From Alicyclobacillus hesperidum (GTDB taxonomy: Bacteria; Bacillota; Bacilli; Alicyclobacillales; Alicyclobacillaceae), in the NCBI RefSeq assembly GCF_900107035.1, contig NZ_FNOJ01000018.1:1-62203 (forward strand): 62,203 bases of DNA. The letters are read 5' to 3'. Positions 31,105-40,421 of the stretch are shown here, one piece after another. The notes under the pieces are model-generated. The model saw nothing but the letters and a program-made list of their open reading frames with translations, did not search any database and was not told the origin of the DNA. A program made the translations under genes and the position numbers. The first letter of the stretch is position 1. The number at the start of each line of letters is the position of its first letter.

Positions 31105-31794
31105 GTGCAGCACATTTTGGTCGTCGAGGACGAAGAGCCTATTGCCAATATCCTACGCTTTGCACTCGAACGCAGTGGCTACCGCGTGACATGTGCGTAC
31201 GACGGGCGCGAGGCGGTCGATCTCTGGCGTGCACATGCGCCGGACTTGATGTTGCTCGACGTGATGTTGCCAGAGTTAGACGGGTTTGATGTATTGCGCA
31301 CTGTGCGCCAAACCTCGGGTATACCTGTCATTATGCTGACGGCTAAGGACGACGAAGTCGACAAGGTACTTGGCTTGGAACTCGGTGCAGATGATTATGT
31401 GACCAAGCCTTTTAGCACGCGAGAGTTACTTGCGCGTGTCAAGGCGAACCTCCGGCGCGCCGGCGATGTGTTGAACGATGGCAAGGAGAGCGAGCGATAT
31501 ATTGTGCAGGATCTTGTCATCGATCTGCAAGAGTATAGCGTGGCCAAGGGTGGACAGCCCATTTCGCTGACCCATCGCGAGTTCCAAGTTCTTGCATTGC
31601 TCGCGGCTCACCCTGGGCGGGTATTTACTCGGGAACAGCTCGTCGACCAGGTTTGGGGCATCGATTATGTGGGGGACACGCGAGCGGTCGATGTGACGAT
31701 CCGCCGCTTGCGTGAAAAACTGGAACCTGATCCCAGCCAGCCGCGCTATGTTATGACACGGCGCGGAGTCGGCTACTATGTGAGGAACGAATAA
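31105..31794 (+). CDS. walR: Cell-wall response regulator WalR (YycF)
   Basis: A 229-residue OmpR-family regulator. The receiver domain has acidic residues D9 and E10, phospho-acceptor D52 in LMLLDVMLPELDGFDVL, and K102-type AKDDEVDKVLG/VTKPFS; the winged helix follows with TRRGVGYYV near its end. It controls autolysins and wall metabolism with WalK. The GTG at 31105 has AAAGGAGG at ideal spacing and is preferred over a TTG upstream. First gene of the walRKHIJ operon. Confidence 0.96.
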   Translation: MQHILVVEDEEPIANILRFALERSGYRVTCAYDGREAVDLWRAHAPDLMLLDVMLPELDGFDVLRTVRQTSGIPVIMLTAKDDEVDKVLGLELGADDYVTKPFSTRELLARVKANLRRAGDVLNDGKESERYIVQDLVIDLQEYSVAKGGQPISLTHREFQVLALLAAHPGRVFTREQLVDQVWGIDYVGDTRAVDVTIRRLREKLEPDPSQPRYVMTRRGVGYYVRNE

Positions 31795-33561
31795 ATGCGC
31801 TGGCGGAGTCTGCGCGTCAAACTTGTGCTGGTGTACACCTTGCTCATCCTGTTTGCAGTCGAGCTGATTGGTGCGTACTTTGTGCGTGCCCTGACGTCTT
31901 CCTTGATTCACAATCAAGCCGCGGCGGCCAAAAACCAGGCTCAGCTTATGGCAACCTTGGTGGCTCCACAAATCCAAAGCGACGCCAAAAGTGTGGGCAC
32001 ATCTATTACAACCGTCCTGCAATCGGTTCCTCAGTTTTTGAACGGAACCGTGTATGTTCTGAACCAGGATGGGTATGTGATGTACACCACCGCGGGCGGG
32101 GCGTTAATTGGGCAAAAGCGCATTGATTCTGTCGCAACAGAGGCGTTATTACATCACTCAAACGCCCAATCTGTACGTTATGACCCAGTTTCAAAGAGCC
32201 ACTTGTTGGCGATTGCGGTTCCCATTGAGCTCCACGGGTCATACCTTGGCATCCTCGAATATGTCTTATCTATACAATCCACATACGAGACAATTCATCA
32301 AGCCACCAGCATTTTTTACACCGGATCGATGGGGGTCCTTGTGCTTACCGTCATTCTTGGCATGGTCGTCGCTCGTGCCCTCACGCGTCCTGTGCTGGAA
32401 GTGACGCGGCAGGCACAGATTATGGCAAAAGGAGACTTCTCAAAGCGATTGACGGTGAGTGGGAACGACGAGTTTGGAGAACTCGTTGCGTCCATCAACC
32501 ATCTTGCGGATGAACTCGACGAGGCGCTTGCCAGCAATCGGCTGGAACAGGAACGCCTGCGCGCCGTCATCACGTCGATGGGTGAGGGCGTCATAGTCCT
32601 CGATTCGTCCTGCCAGGTGTTGATGATGAATCGGGCAGCCAGGCAAATGCTGCGGACTGCTGCGAACGAAGAGGACGAAGCGCTCGCGCTCTTAGAGCTC
32701 GATGGCATGGCGAAGGCAGATGTATCATCAGGTGTTCGCCAAGTGCGCGTTGTCGGCAATGCCATTTTTCATATCATCCTGACGAGTATCCAGCGGCGCG
32801 GCCAAATCGATGGCTTCGTGGCTGTCGTGCGGGATGTCACAGAGCAGGAACAGCTTGAGCAAGCGCGTCGCGACTTCGTCAGCAATGTTTCGCACGAGTT
32901 GCGCACGCCGCTGACGACCGTGAAGTCATACATCGAAGTTCTGCGCGATCTCGATGACGATGAACACGCAACCAGGCAGGAGTTCCTAGGCGTGATCGCA
33001 GAAGAGACGGACCGCATGGTACGCCTCACGCGGGACTTGCTGCAACTGTCGGGGCTTGATCGCGGTGGGTCAAAGGCTTTTGCGCTACAAGCGTTACGGG
33101 TTCAACCTTTACTTGCCGGGGTGGCACAACGCTTTGCGCTACAAGCCTCGCGTCAGCAATTGAGATATCGCGTGCACGGACCCACAGAGGCGTCCTTGGC
33201 TGTGTATGGAGATAGCGACATGGTCAATCGCGTCCTTGACAATCTGATTTCGAACGCGCTCAAATATACCGCGCCTGGCGGTGAGATCGACGTCCACGTA
33301 AAAGCGGCTGACGAAGTTGTCACGTTTGCTGTGTCGGACAACGGCATAGGTATCCCCGCTGAGGATTTGCCCCATGTCTTTGAGCGGTTTTACCGGGTTG
33401 AAAAGGGGCGCAGTCGGCGTCGCGGCGGGACAGGCCTTGGTCTTGCGCTTGCTCGTGAGATGGTCGAGCGCATGGGTGGGGAAATCCGCATTGTCAGTCA
33501 ACCCAACCAAGGGACGACGGCGTACGTTTCGTTGCGGCGCGCAGAGGAGGAGACCTTATGA
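31795..33561 (+). CDS. walK: Cell-wall sensor histidine kinase WalK (YycG)
   Basis: A 588-residue kinase: two membrane helices (about 9-31 and 175-198) around an extracellular sensor domain, HAMP (about 197-250), PAS (about 255-345), HisKA with phospho-acceptor His367 in VSHELRTPL, then the HATPase domain with N box NLISNALKYT, G1 DNGIGIP and G2 GGTGLGLALA. It begins 1 nt after walR and overlaps walH by 4 nt. Confidence 0.96.
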   Translation: MRWRSLRVKLVLVYTLLILFAVELIGAYFVRALTSSLIHNQAAAAKNQAQLMATLVAPQIQSDAKSVGTSITTVLQSVPQFLNGTVYVLNQDGYVMYTTAGGALIGQKRIDSVATEALLHHSNAQSVRYDPVSKSHLLAIAVPIELHGSYLGILEYVLSIQSTYETIHQATSIFYTGSMGVLVLTVILGMVVARALTRPVLEVTRQAQIMAKGDFSKRLTVSGNDEFGELVASINHLADELDEALASNRLEQERLRAVITSMGEGVIVLDSSCQVLMMNRAARQMLRTAANEEDEALALLELDGMAKADVSSGVRQVRVVGNAIFHIILTSIQRRGQIDGFVAVVRDVTEQEQLEQARRDFVSNVSHELRTPLTTVKSYIEVLRDLDDDEHATRQEFLGVIAEETDRMVRLTRDLLQLSGLDRGGSKAFALQALRVQPLLAGVAQRFALQASRQQLRYRVHGPTEASLAVYGDSDMVNRVLDNLISNALKYTAPGGEIDVHVKAADEVVTFAVSDNGIGIPAEDLPHVFERFYRVEKGRSRRRGGTGLGLALAREMVERMGGEIRIVSQPNQGTTAYVSLRRAEEETL

Positions 33562-34871
33562 TGCCATCCTTCCTACGCACGGTAAAAACGGCGATTCTCG
33601 TCCTGTTGGTGGCAAGCAGCATGGTTTTGAGCTTTTTGCTGTGGTCAGACAACCTCCAAGAAGGGAGCGAAATTGGTCTGGCCCAGCCACATTCTTTACC
33701 TATCGCGGCGACGCCGAGTTTGGCGCAAACGATCCGGCCATATGAGATCGATGTGGAGACAGGCGATAGACATACTGTGATCCGACCAGGTAGTGCAGCG
33801 TATGCATTTTGGACAGGACAATTGCTCACAGCTCGACCGATGCATCCGATTGTGAGCACCGACATGCCGAACAGTGCCACTTTGCGCGTTTCCTTTCAGT
33901 TTGGTATTCCACTGAACGGGGCTATCGGCAAGTCATGGTTAGATGGTCTAGGGCAGGAGTTGGTCGGTTGGCAATGCCGCACCATCGTGATCTATGCAAT
34001 GCCAGGTTGGAGTACTTGTAGCATGGCGTTGATAGGTAACGACGCGGGCGGGCAAACGCAAATCTTCATGGAACAAACGACTCTTTCCGTGCCGTCACTT
34101 GAGAGCACGGCGCAAAGTGAAGCAGCAGAGGCTCCCTACAGCGTTTGGGACGACTTTGAGGGAGAAAGCAGGGTTCCCGAAAATGGACACATGCAACGCA
34201 TTGTGTATAGCTATACGGAACCAGAAGCCTTGCCGCTCATTCAGTCGTTTTTCCTCAATCCACAAGCAATCACCAAGATCCAAGAAAACGCTTCAACGAC
34301 ACTCTGGACTGACGGCAGTCGAGCTGTGCAAATCGACAAGGGTGCAGACCAGCTGGAATATGAGGATCCGAATGCAGGAGCTTCGGGCCTGCATTCGGAA
34401 GACTATCTCACCGCAATCGACTTCCTGCACGCACACGGGGGCGGCCCGGAGAATCTGATTGGGTTCGACTTGCTTGGCATGCTGACCGTCAATTTGAATG
34501 GTCCGACGCTGTCGTTCGCGCAGTTTGTCGATGGCTACCCGATTCTCGACAATGCGGCCGACTATAATCTCGATATTGAGAGTGGGCACGTACTCGAGTT
34601 TGATCGCCCATTGTGGACGCTTTCAACAGTCGTAAGGCAAACTCAAGTTAGCGTGATCGGACAAAGTCAACTAATCTCGTCTCTCGAGAGGCTTGGTTCA
34701 CGCGTCAATGTGCATACGTTTCACGTGGAACTTGGTTATGTTCCGGTGCGCCAGAGTATGCCCGCAGGTGAGATAGAACTGGAGCCGGCTTATTATGTGA
34801 CCAACAACGGTGGCGACGTCTGGGTCTTGGATGCCGTGAATGGCGCTATCATTGCGGAGGGGTTGGCGTGA
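33558..34871 (+). CDS. walH: WalRK regulator WalH (YycH)
   Basis: A 437-residue protein with one N-terminal membrane anchor (TAILVLLVASSMVLSFLLW) and a large extracytoplasmic part. Position and architecture match YycH, which with YycI modulates WalK activity at the membrane in Bacillus. Sequence is poorly conserved in this family, so the call rests mainly on context and topology. A parS-like site lies inside the gene at 34717-34732. Confidence 0.85.
   Translation: MMPSFLRTVKTAILVLLVASSMVLSFLLWSDNLQEGSEIGLAQPHSLPIAATPSLAQTIRPYEIDVETGDRHTVIRPGSAAYAFWTGQLLTARPMHPIVSTDMPNSATLRVSFQFGIPLNGAIGKSWLDGLGQELVGWQCRTIVIYAMPGWSTCSMALIGNDAGGQTQIFMEQTTLSVPSLESTAQSEAAEAPYSVWDDFEGESRVPENGHMQRIVYSYTEPEALPLIQSFFLNPQAITKIQENASTTLWTDGSRAVQIDKGADQLEYEDPNAGASGLHSEDYLTAIDFLHAHGGGPENLIGFDLLGMLTVNLNGPTLSFAQFVDGYPILDNAADYNLDIESGHVLEFDRPLWTLSTVVRQTQVSVIGQSQLISSLERLGSRVNVHTFHVELGYVPVRQSMPAGEIELEPAYYVTNNGGDVWVLDAVNGAIIAEGLA
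34717..34732 (-). promoter_or_regulatory. parS: Second parS-like site, inside walH
   Basis: CGTTTCACGTGGAACT reads on the minus strand as AGTTCCACGTGAAACG, matching TGTTNCACGTGAAACA at all fixed positions but the two ends. It lies about 15 kb from the parS in spo0J and on the same side of oriC. Confidence 0.7.
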
Positions 34872-35707
34872 ATTGGGAGGTTGCAAAGTCGTGGTTGATT
34901 GCACTGTTTATTGTTCTGGACGCCGTGCTTGGGTGGCAGTTGTATGAGTCGAGGCAGCTAGCAAGTGATTATGCAGAATCGCCGGCAGACTTGCTTGCCA
35001 ATACGAAGACGCTACTGGCGAACCACGGATTCAGTTTGGACACGCCGGTGCCAAGTGGGCAACCGAATCTTGTGACCTTTCAGGCGGACCTTGCCAATCC
35101 CAAGTTAAGCGCGTTGGTACAGGCTGCATTCCCAAATGTAAAAGGCAAATTGACCTATTCAGGAAATGTTGGGGTGACCACCAACCAGGGTAGCATTACC
35201 GTCACTGCACAAGGCAATTGGACGGTTGAATATCAAAGTCCTATGCAGATTACAACGACGCATACAGTGCTGTCCTACGTATATCGGGGCAGTGACTACA
35301 CGCCGGATCCCATCTCGTCGGATCCGAATCATGCGGTGTATTATGAGATGGTGGACAATTACCCGATTTTTGATGCGGCCATTGTTAGTACAGAGTCAAA
35401 AGGGCTTTTGGTGGCGTACAGTCAGACACTGGTCGAACATGTTGTGGCCAACAGCTCACCGAAGCCAGTCATCAGTGCGTTGGACGCATTGGACAGTTTA
35501 GCCGACGCAGTTGATAAAACGGATACGGCGACGAGTAGTACGGTCGTCAGGGTCGATCTCGGATATGCGCGCAAAGTTCAGGTTGCGTCAGGAAACCAAC
35601 AGGTGCTACAAAGCTACTGGTTTCCGGTATGGCGCATCGTAACGACTGCAGGAACCTATTATGTCAATGCGTTTACAGGAGAGGTCGAAATGGCCACGGC
35701 ATTTTAG
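34868..35707 (+). CDS. walI: WalRK regulator WalI (YycI)
   Basis: A 279-residue protein with an N-terminal membrane anchor (AKSWLIALFIVLDAVLGWQLY, the typical YycI start) and an extracytoplasmic domain ending VRVDLGYARKVQ and TYYVNAFTGEVE. It partners YycH in controlling WalK. GTG start after GGAGGGG, overlapping walH by 4 nt. Confidence 0.88.
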   Translation: MNWEVAKSWLIALFIVLDAVLGWQLYESRQLASDYAESPADLLANTKTLLANHGFSLDTPVPSGQPNLVTFQADLANPKLSALVQAAFPNVKGKLTYSGNVGVTTNQGSITVTAQGNWTVEYQSPMQITTTHTVLSYVYRGSDYTPDPISSDPNHAVYYEMVDNYPIFDAAIVSTESKGLLVAYSQTLVEHVVANSSPKPVISALDALDSLADAVDKTDTATSSTVVRVDLGYARKVQVASGNQQVLQSYWFPVWRIVTTAGTYYVNAFTGEVEMATAF

Positions 35708-35755
35708 TCAATTTCGATACAAATACGGTCTTGCAACCGTAAGGAGGTTCCGGTA

Positions 35756-36562
35756 GTGCGTTTTTCAGTACTCGCGAGCGGGAGCAATGGCAATGCCGTC
35801 TATATTGAGGATGGTGAGACCAAGATTCTGCTTGATGCAGGCATCAGCGGCAAGCAGTTGCAGACGCGATTGCAATTCGCCTGTACTCAGGAAATATCGA
35901 ATCTCACTGCCATTTTAGTCACACACGAGCATGACGATCACGTCCGGGGTTTAGCACAGGTATGCAAAAAAAGTCAGGCGCCAATTTATATGACCGAGGG
36001 TACATACGCAAACCTTCCAGATAAGGCGAGACTGGAAGATGAGTCCCGCTTTCAAGTGGTTCGTGAAGAAGAATCGTTCACCATCGGCGATATTCAAATC
36101 ACGCCTTTTGCCGTGTCGCATGATGCCGAGCAACCCGTGGCATATCGTTTTGATACGCCTGATGCCAGCCTTGCCGTTGTGACTGACCTTGGGTACGTCA
36201 GTGATCGCCAAAAGGAGCTTCTGCAAAACTGTGACGCTTATGTGTTTGAAAGCAATCACGATACGGACATGCTACGCGCTGGCAGGTATCCATGGCACCT
36301 AAAACGGCGGATTCTCGGTGATAAAGGCCACTTGTCTAACGTCGATGCAGGTTACGCTTTAATTGACATCCTTCCGGAATCGCCTGTTGAGGTCTATCTG
36401 GCTCATCTAAGCGCAGATAACAATCTACCCGATCTGGCCGAACTGACTGTCGAGCAAATCGTGATCGACGCTAGACCTAGACTGGCTGAGGTCCTGACGC
36501 TTAAACGAACGAGCCGCCAAGAGGCGACGACGTTAACGGAAATTTCCCGGGCAAGAGTATGA
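35756..36562 (+). CDS. walJ: Metallo-beta-lactamase-fold exonuclease WalJ (YycJ)
   Basis: A 268-residue MBL-fold protein: SVLASGSNGNAVYIEDG at the N-terminus, the metal motif THEHDDHVRGL, then SHDAEQPVAYRF, and later FESNHDTDML and KGHLSN with ligand residues. B. subtilis YycJ is a nuclease linked to mismatch repair and wall metabolism. GTG start with AAGGAGG upstream. Fifth gene of the wal operon. Confidence 0.93.
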   Translation: MRFSVLASGSNGNAVYIEDGETKILLDAGISGKQLQTRLQFACTQEISNLTAILVTHEHDDHVRGLAQVCKKSQAPIYMTEGTYANLPDKARLEDESRFQVVREEESFTIGDIQITPFAVSHDAEQPVAYRFDTPDASLAVVTDLGYVSDRQKELLQNCDAYVFESNHDTDMLRAGRYPWHLKRRILGDKGHLSNVDAGYALIDILPESPVEVYLAHLSADNNLPDLAELTVEQIVIDARPRLAEVLTLKRTSRQEATTLTEISRARV

Positions 36563-36654
36563 TCCCATGCCTCAACGCCCAAAATAACCCCTGATTATGA
36601 TCGCGTGGTACGGTGTTGGCCTCATCCACGCAGGCCGGCAGGAGGGGTGTTGAG

Positions 36655-37869
36655 GTGAACGAAAACCAGGACAGAGAGCAATCGCGCCACTCGCGGCGCT
36701 TATGGTCAGGGAGCGCAGCTCGCTGGATGACAGTGGTCGCCTTGTCGGCACTATCAGGATCTGCTTTGACCATCGGATTGACGCGCGTTTCTGCAGAAAG
36801 CAACCATGTGACTCAGCCAAAGCCCATAGCGACACGGTTAGTTGGGCAGCCGATGACCATCCAAATTTCAAGTGATGTCACACAAGCGGTTCGCAAGGTC
36901 GAACCGGATGTGGTTGGAGTCGAGAATTATCAACTGGTCTCTAATTTTTTCTCGCAGCAATCCAAGTTACAGGCTACCGGCATTGGTACGGGTGTCATGT
37001 TTTATAAGGACGATAAGTCTGCGTATCTGGTTACGAACAATCACGTGGTAGAAGGCGCTGCGAAGGTGGATATTGTTCGCGACTCAGGCAAGCATTACAA
37101 CGCTGAGGTCGTGGGAACGGATCCGTACACCGATCTGGCGGTGTTGAAGGTTCCAGCCAGCGTTTTCAAAGGCGTTGATGCCATCAATTTCGCCGATTCC
37201 GATAAAATTGAGGCGGGAGAACCAGCAATCGCCATTGGCACGCCGTTAGGGCTTGATTTTGCGGATACGGTGACAAGCGGTATTGTAAGCGCCAAGTCGC
37301 GCATCATGCCAGTACAGGATGAGGCAACTCAACAGACTTTGGACTATCAAACGGTTATTCAAACAGATGCGGCCATTAACCCCGGCAACAGCGGTGGTCC
37401 GTTGGTCGACATTCATGGCGATGTGATGGGCATCAATAGCAGCAAAATCGTAGCGCAAAATTTTGAAGGTATGGGCTTTGCAATTCCGTCGAACGAGGTT
37501 AAAGTCGTGGCTAAGCAACTCATGCAAACCGGGCACGCGATTCATCCCGCACTTGGGATTGAGGCGTATTCACTGACTTCGCTGCCACAACAGATGTGGC
37601 CGGACGTGCCGGTGGATTACGGTGTGTGGGTTAAGAAAGTCACTTCTCCAGAGACACGTGCCGCAGGCCTGCGGTCCAATGACGTGATCGTCGGGTTAAA
37701 TGCGACAACGATTCGCACGATGGCTGACTTGCGGACGCAGGTGTTCCAGACGAAGCCGGGGGATACGGTGACACTGAAGGTGTACCGGGACTCTCGCCTT
37801 GTGACGATGCGAGTGAAAATTGGCTCGATGGACACGCAATTGACGACGGGAGATGTGGGCTCTCCGTAA
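36655..37869 (+). CDS. htrA: HtrA/DegP-like membrane-anchored serine protease
   Basis: A 404-residue protease: short cytoplasmic tail, one membrane helix (about 23-43), a trypsin-like domain with catalytic His130 (VTNNHVVEG), Asp160 (YTDLAVLKV) and Ser246 (NPGNSGGPL), and a C-terminal PDZ domain. It corresponds to B. subtilis YycK/HtrC at the end of the wal operon. The GTG at 36655 is supported by GGAGGGG and lies downstream of an in-frame alternative. Confidence 0.94.
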   Translation: MNENQDREQSRHSRRLWSGSAARWMTVVALSALSGSALTIGLTRVSAESNHVTQPKPIATRLVGQPMTIQISSDVTQAVRKVEPDVVGVENYQLVSNFFSQQSKLQATGIGTGVMFYKDDKSAYLVTNNHVVEGAAKVDIVRDSGKHYNAEVVGTDPYTDLAVLKVPASVFKGVDAINFADSDKIEAGEPAIAIGTPLGLDFADTVTSGIVSAKSRIMPVQDEATQQTLDYQTVIQTDAAINPGNSGGPLVDIHGDVMGINSSKIVAQNFEGMGFAIPSNEVKVVAKQLMQTGHAIHPALGIEAYSLTSLPQQMWPDVPVDYGVWVKKVTSPETRAAGLRSNDVIVGLNATTIRTMADLRTQVFQTKPGDTVTLKVYRDSRLVTMRVKIGSMDTQLTTGDVGSP

Positions 37870-37885
37870 ACAGGGGACGGGGAAC

Positions 37886-38365
37886 ATGCAGGTTGCCGTG
37901 ATCGCGGTAGGGAAAGTGAAAGAGCGGTATTGGCTGGAGGCGCTTCGCGAATACGAGAAGCGCCTTTCGGCTTATGTCGAGCTGACTATGCACGAGGTTT
38001 TGGACGAGCCGGTGCCGGAGCGGATGAGCGAAGCGGACAGGCAGCAGGCTTTGAGGCGGGAGGCGGATCGCATTGAAAAGCTGTTACGCCCCCGCGACGG
38101 TGTCATCGTGCTCGACATTGGTGGGAAGCAGCTGTCATCGGACGGTTGGAGCCAGGCGTACGCCGATTTGCAGGCGCAGGGGTACGGGAGGCTCGCGTTT
38201 GTCATTGGCGGATCTTGTGGTGTGCACGACCGCCTGCGGAAACAGGCGACGATGCGCTGGAGCTTTGGGCCGATCACGCTGCCACATCAACTGGCGCGAG
38301 TGGTGCTGCTCGAGCAGTTATATCGCGGGATCAGGATTATGCGGGGGGAACCGTATCATCGATAG
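37886..38365 (+). CDS. rlmH: 23S rRNA (pseudouridine1915-N3)-methyltransferase RlmH, with a 3' end supplied by the mobile element
   Basis: A 159-residue SPOUT methyltransferase acting on m3-psi1915 of 23S rRNA. MQVAVIAVGKVKERYWLEA, LDIGGKQLSSDGW, FVIGGSCGVHDRL and the knot-forming C-terminus EQLYRGIRIMRGEPYHR are typical, and length equals that of B. subtilis RlmH. The last few codons (from about 38348) come from the inserted element: a second GEPYHK-stop lies at 55326-55346 and is presumably the original end. The protein is thus preserved, with only Lys replaced by Arg. Confidence 0.95.
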   Translation: MQVAVIAVGKVKERYWLEALREYEKRLSAYVELTMHEVLDEPVPERMSEADRQQALRREADRIEKLLRPRDGVIVLDIGGKQLSSDGWSQAYADLQAQGYGRLAFVIGGSCGVHDRLRKQATMRWSFGPITLPHQLARVVLLEQLYRGIRIMRGEPYHR

Positions 38366-39994
38366 GTGACGTTTTTGGGGTAAAAAAATGGTCCGGTAAA
38401 GCAGAAGATGTTCGACGGGGTTATGTACGGGATCCTCTGGATCCGATGAATCGGGTTCCGAGGACTCCTCTCCCATAACGAACGAGAAATGCACTCTTTT
38501 GAGAGACTTGTTGTGAACTTCGATTTTCGTGATACTGGCTTGAAGCAACTGCCTGACTTCTCCTACGTCAAGATGTTTTTTGAGTTCGAAGAACTCCTGC
38601 AACTGCCGTCCAAGCTGAGCAGGTGTCACGGGGCGTAAGCTGGTCTTTTTCTGGTCTGTTGTCACGCCGTTGCTGGCCAGTTCTTGCTCAATTTTTGCGA
38701 TACTCTCTCTTATCGGTTTGAGTTTTTCGGTGGATTCAGCCGCAGTGTATATCCCTGCCTCGAATCCTTCATGAATGCGACGCTTCTGTTCCTCAAGTGC
38801 CTCTAACCGACGCATCAATTGTTGCGAACCATCTGGTTCGTAATCATTGTGGCGGATAATCTGGGTGTTCACCCGCTGTGCAAGTTCCTGAAGGATTTCG
38901 TCGGTAGTCATGGCTTTGACCAAACGTTCCCAAACGGCTTCCTCCAGGCGCTCGGCGGGAACGTAGTTGGGCCGACATACGGCTCTCCCGCTATTATGAT
39001 AACCGCCGCATACATAATACCGCCGCTTGGAGCCATCTTTGCGCTTACCGCCATACATGCTTGTCATATATGACCCGCATTCTGGGCATTTCGTCAGCCC
39101 TGTGAGAGGGAATGTGCCACTGTATTGACGGGGGACACCCGTTGCACGAGAATCGAGAATACGTTGCGCCTCATCCCAGAGTTCTTCAGCAACAATGGGT
39201 TCGTGGTGTCCCTTGGTGATATCAGGTTCCTTGTTTGTGCCCTTCCGCCGGAGCTTGTCCCAATTAACGACCTGGTTAAACCGCACATAACCTTTGTAGA
39301 TCGGATTGCGAAGAATCCGATGCACACCGTCCACCTTGAAAGGCTTCCCACTCTTTGTCCGATACCCGCATGTGTTGAGGTAGTTGGTCAGTCGCTTTCC
39401 GCCCCAACGCTCATGAACACACTTCTCAAAAATGAGTCGTACGATCGCCGCTTCTTGGGGCACGATTTTAAGCATTTTATCCACACTTTCATACCCCAAG
39501 ACCCTGCCACCGTTCCAGTACCCTTCTCTGGACCTCTGAGTCATGCCGAGCTGCACATTTTCCGCAAGTTCTTCACGTTGGTATTCGGCGACAGCGCTCA
39601 AGATGTTGAATCTTAACTTGTCGTGGGGTGAACCGTACTTCCCTTCCTTCAAGGAGACGAATTCCACGCCACTCTCATCGATTTCTTTAACAATGAGAAG
39701 CGAATCAGTCATATTTCTCGCCAGCCGACTTACTTTCCATGTCAGGACTGCGTGAATCTTACCTGCCTTGACATCCCGCAGCATTTGTTTCAGTGCTGTA
39801 CGTTTATTTGTTGACTTCCCGCTTTCACCTCCGTCCACGTAGACTTGGAACTGAACATCATCGCCGTACTCTTGTTTGATTCGGTCTTTACATGCCTCCA
39901 ATTGGCCATCAAGGCTATAGCCTTCATCGGCTTGTGCTTTGGTTGATACCCTGATATAGATCGCAATCAACAAGATCTTCAATGCTTGTGACAA
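38318..39994 (-). CDS. Large serine recombinase (site-specific integrase of the element)
   Basis: About 558 residues. The resolvase catalytic domain has nucleophile Ser17 in IYIRVSTKAQ and the arginine-bearing TWKVSRLARN; then the recombinase domain (GYESVDKMLKIVPQEA, with RILRNPIYKG), a zinc ribbon (CPECGSYM...YYVCGG...AVC) and a coiled-coil segment (about 395-450), ending LLYRTIFLPQK. The TTG at 39994 follows GGGGGTGA. Its last ten or so codons lie within rlmH sequence, left of the crossover. In the excised circle the frame would instead end after MIRFTVPI. It should catalyse both integration and excision, the latter probably with a directionality factor. Confidence 0.93.
   Translation of the reverse strand: MSQALKILLIAIYIRVSTKAQADEGYSLDGQLEACKDRIKQEYGDDVQFQVYVDGGESGKSTNKRTALKQMLRDVKAGKIHAVLTWKVSRLARNMTDSLLIVKEIDESGVEFVSLKEGKYGSPHDKLRFNILSAVAEYQREELAENVQLGMTQRSREGYWNGGRVLGYESVDKMLKIVPQEAAIVRLIFEKCVHERWGGKRLTNYLNTCGYRTKSGKPFKVDGVHRILRNPIYKGYVRFNQVVNWDKLRRKGTNKEPDITKGHHEPIVAEELWDEAQRILDSRATGVPRQYSGTFPLTGLTKCPECGSYMTSMYGGKRKDGSKRRYYVCGGYHNSGRAVCRPNYVPAERLEEAVWERLVKAMTTDEILQELAQRVNTQIIRHNDYEPDGSQQLMRRLEALEEQKRRIHEGFEAGIYTAAESTEKLKPIRESIAKIEQELASNGVTTDQKKTSLRPVTPAQLGRQLQEFFELKKHLDVGEVRQLLQASITKIEVHNKSLKRVHFSFVMGEESSEPDSSDPEDPVHNPVEHLLLYRTIFLPQKRHLSMIRFPPHNPDPAI
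38335..38365 (+). repeat. attL: left attachment site in rlmH
   Basis: The rlmH end reads GGG GAA CCG TAT CAT CGA TAG (38345-38365). It shares GAACCGTA (38348-38355) with attR (55329-55336), with the mismatches beyond this at codon third positions. The probable crossover dinucleotide is GA at 38348-38349. Confidence 0.8.
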
Positions 39995-40019
39995 TAGAAT
40001 CACCCCCACATAGTCATTA

Positions 40020-40139
40020 TTAGGCCGCTTCGATGGCGTCCGCCGTTTCTTCGAGCATACCAGAGCGCAGTAATGCCAAAAACAAAATCTTGGCGATTGT
40101 ATCCAGCAACTCGGTCTGCGTCCCAGTGTTCTCTTCCAT
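40020..40139 (-). CDS. Small helical protein (39 aa) upstream of the recombinase
   Basis: Begins MEENTGTQTELLDTIAKILF and ends ADAIEAA. It is acidic and amphipathic, lies about 25 nt before the recombinase start on the same strand, and is preceded by a moderate GGGCGGTGA site. Position makes it a candidate small partner of the recombinase, for example a directionality factor, but there is no sequence evidence for that. Confidence 0.45.
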   Translation of the reverse strand: MEENTGTQTELLDTIAKILFLALLRSGMLEETADAIEAA

Positions 40140-40223
40140 TTACGTCACCGCCCTTCAAATCCGACATTTGTTCTGAACCCCCAGCGATTGTGTAAGGTCA
40201 CATGCTCGAAAAAATGGTTACAT

Positions 40224-40421
40224 TTACTTGAGACGTTGGCGGGACAGCTTCGCCCGCTGTGACCGCACTTGCGATTCATAGTATTGAAATTCGGCGAGGA
40301 TATCGGTATGGAGTTGGTCACTCAGGCCAGTCCAGAAAAAGCCGTGACAGGCATGGGATGATGATTTTTTCAACTCCACACCCTCGTCTGTACGTGAGTA
40401 AAGGACTTCCGATTTTTGCAT
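40224..40421 (-). CDS. Hypothetical protein (65 aa)
   Basis: Starts MQKSEVLYSRTDEGVELKKS with AGAGGAAGTGG upstream of the ATG and ends in a basic segment SQRAKLSRQRLK. It heads the minus-strand run that includes the 39-residue ORF and the recombinase. The basic C-terminus would suit DNA binding. No family is recognised. Confidence 0.5.
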   Translation of the reverse strand: MQKSEVLYSRTDEGVELKKSSSHACHGFFWTGLSDQLHTDILAEFQYYESQVRSQRAKLSRQRLK

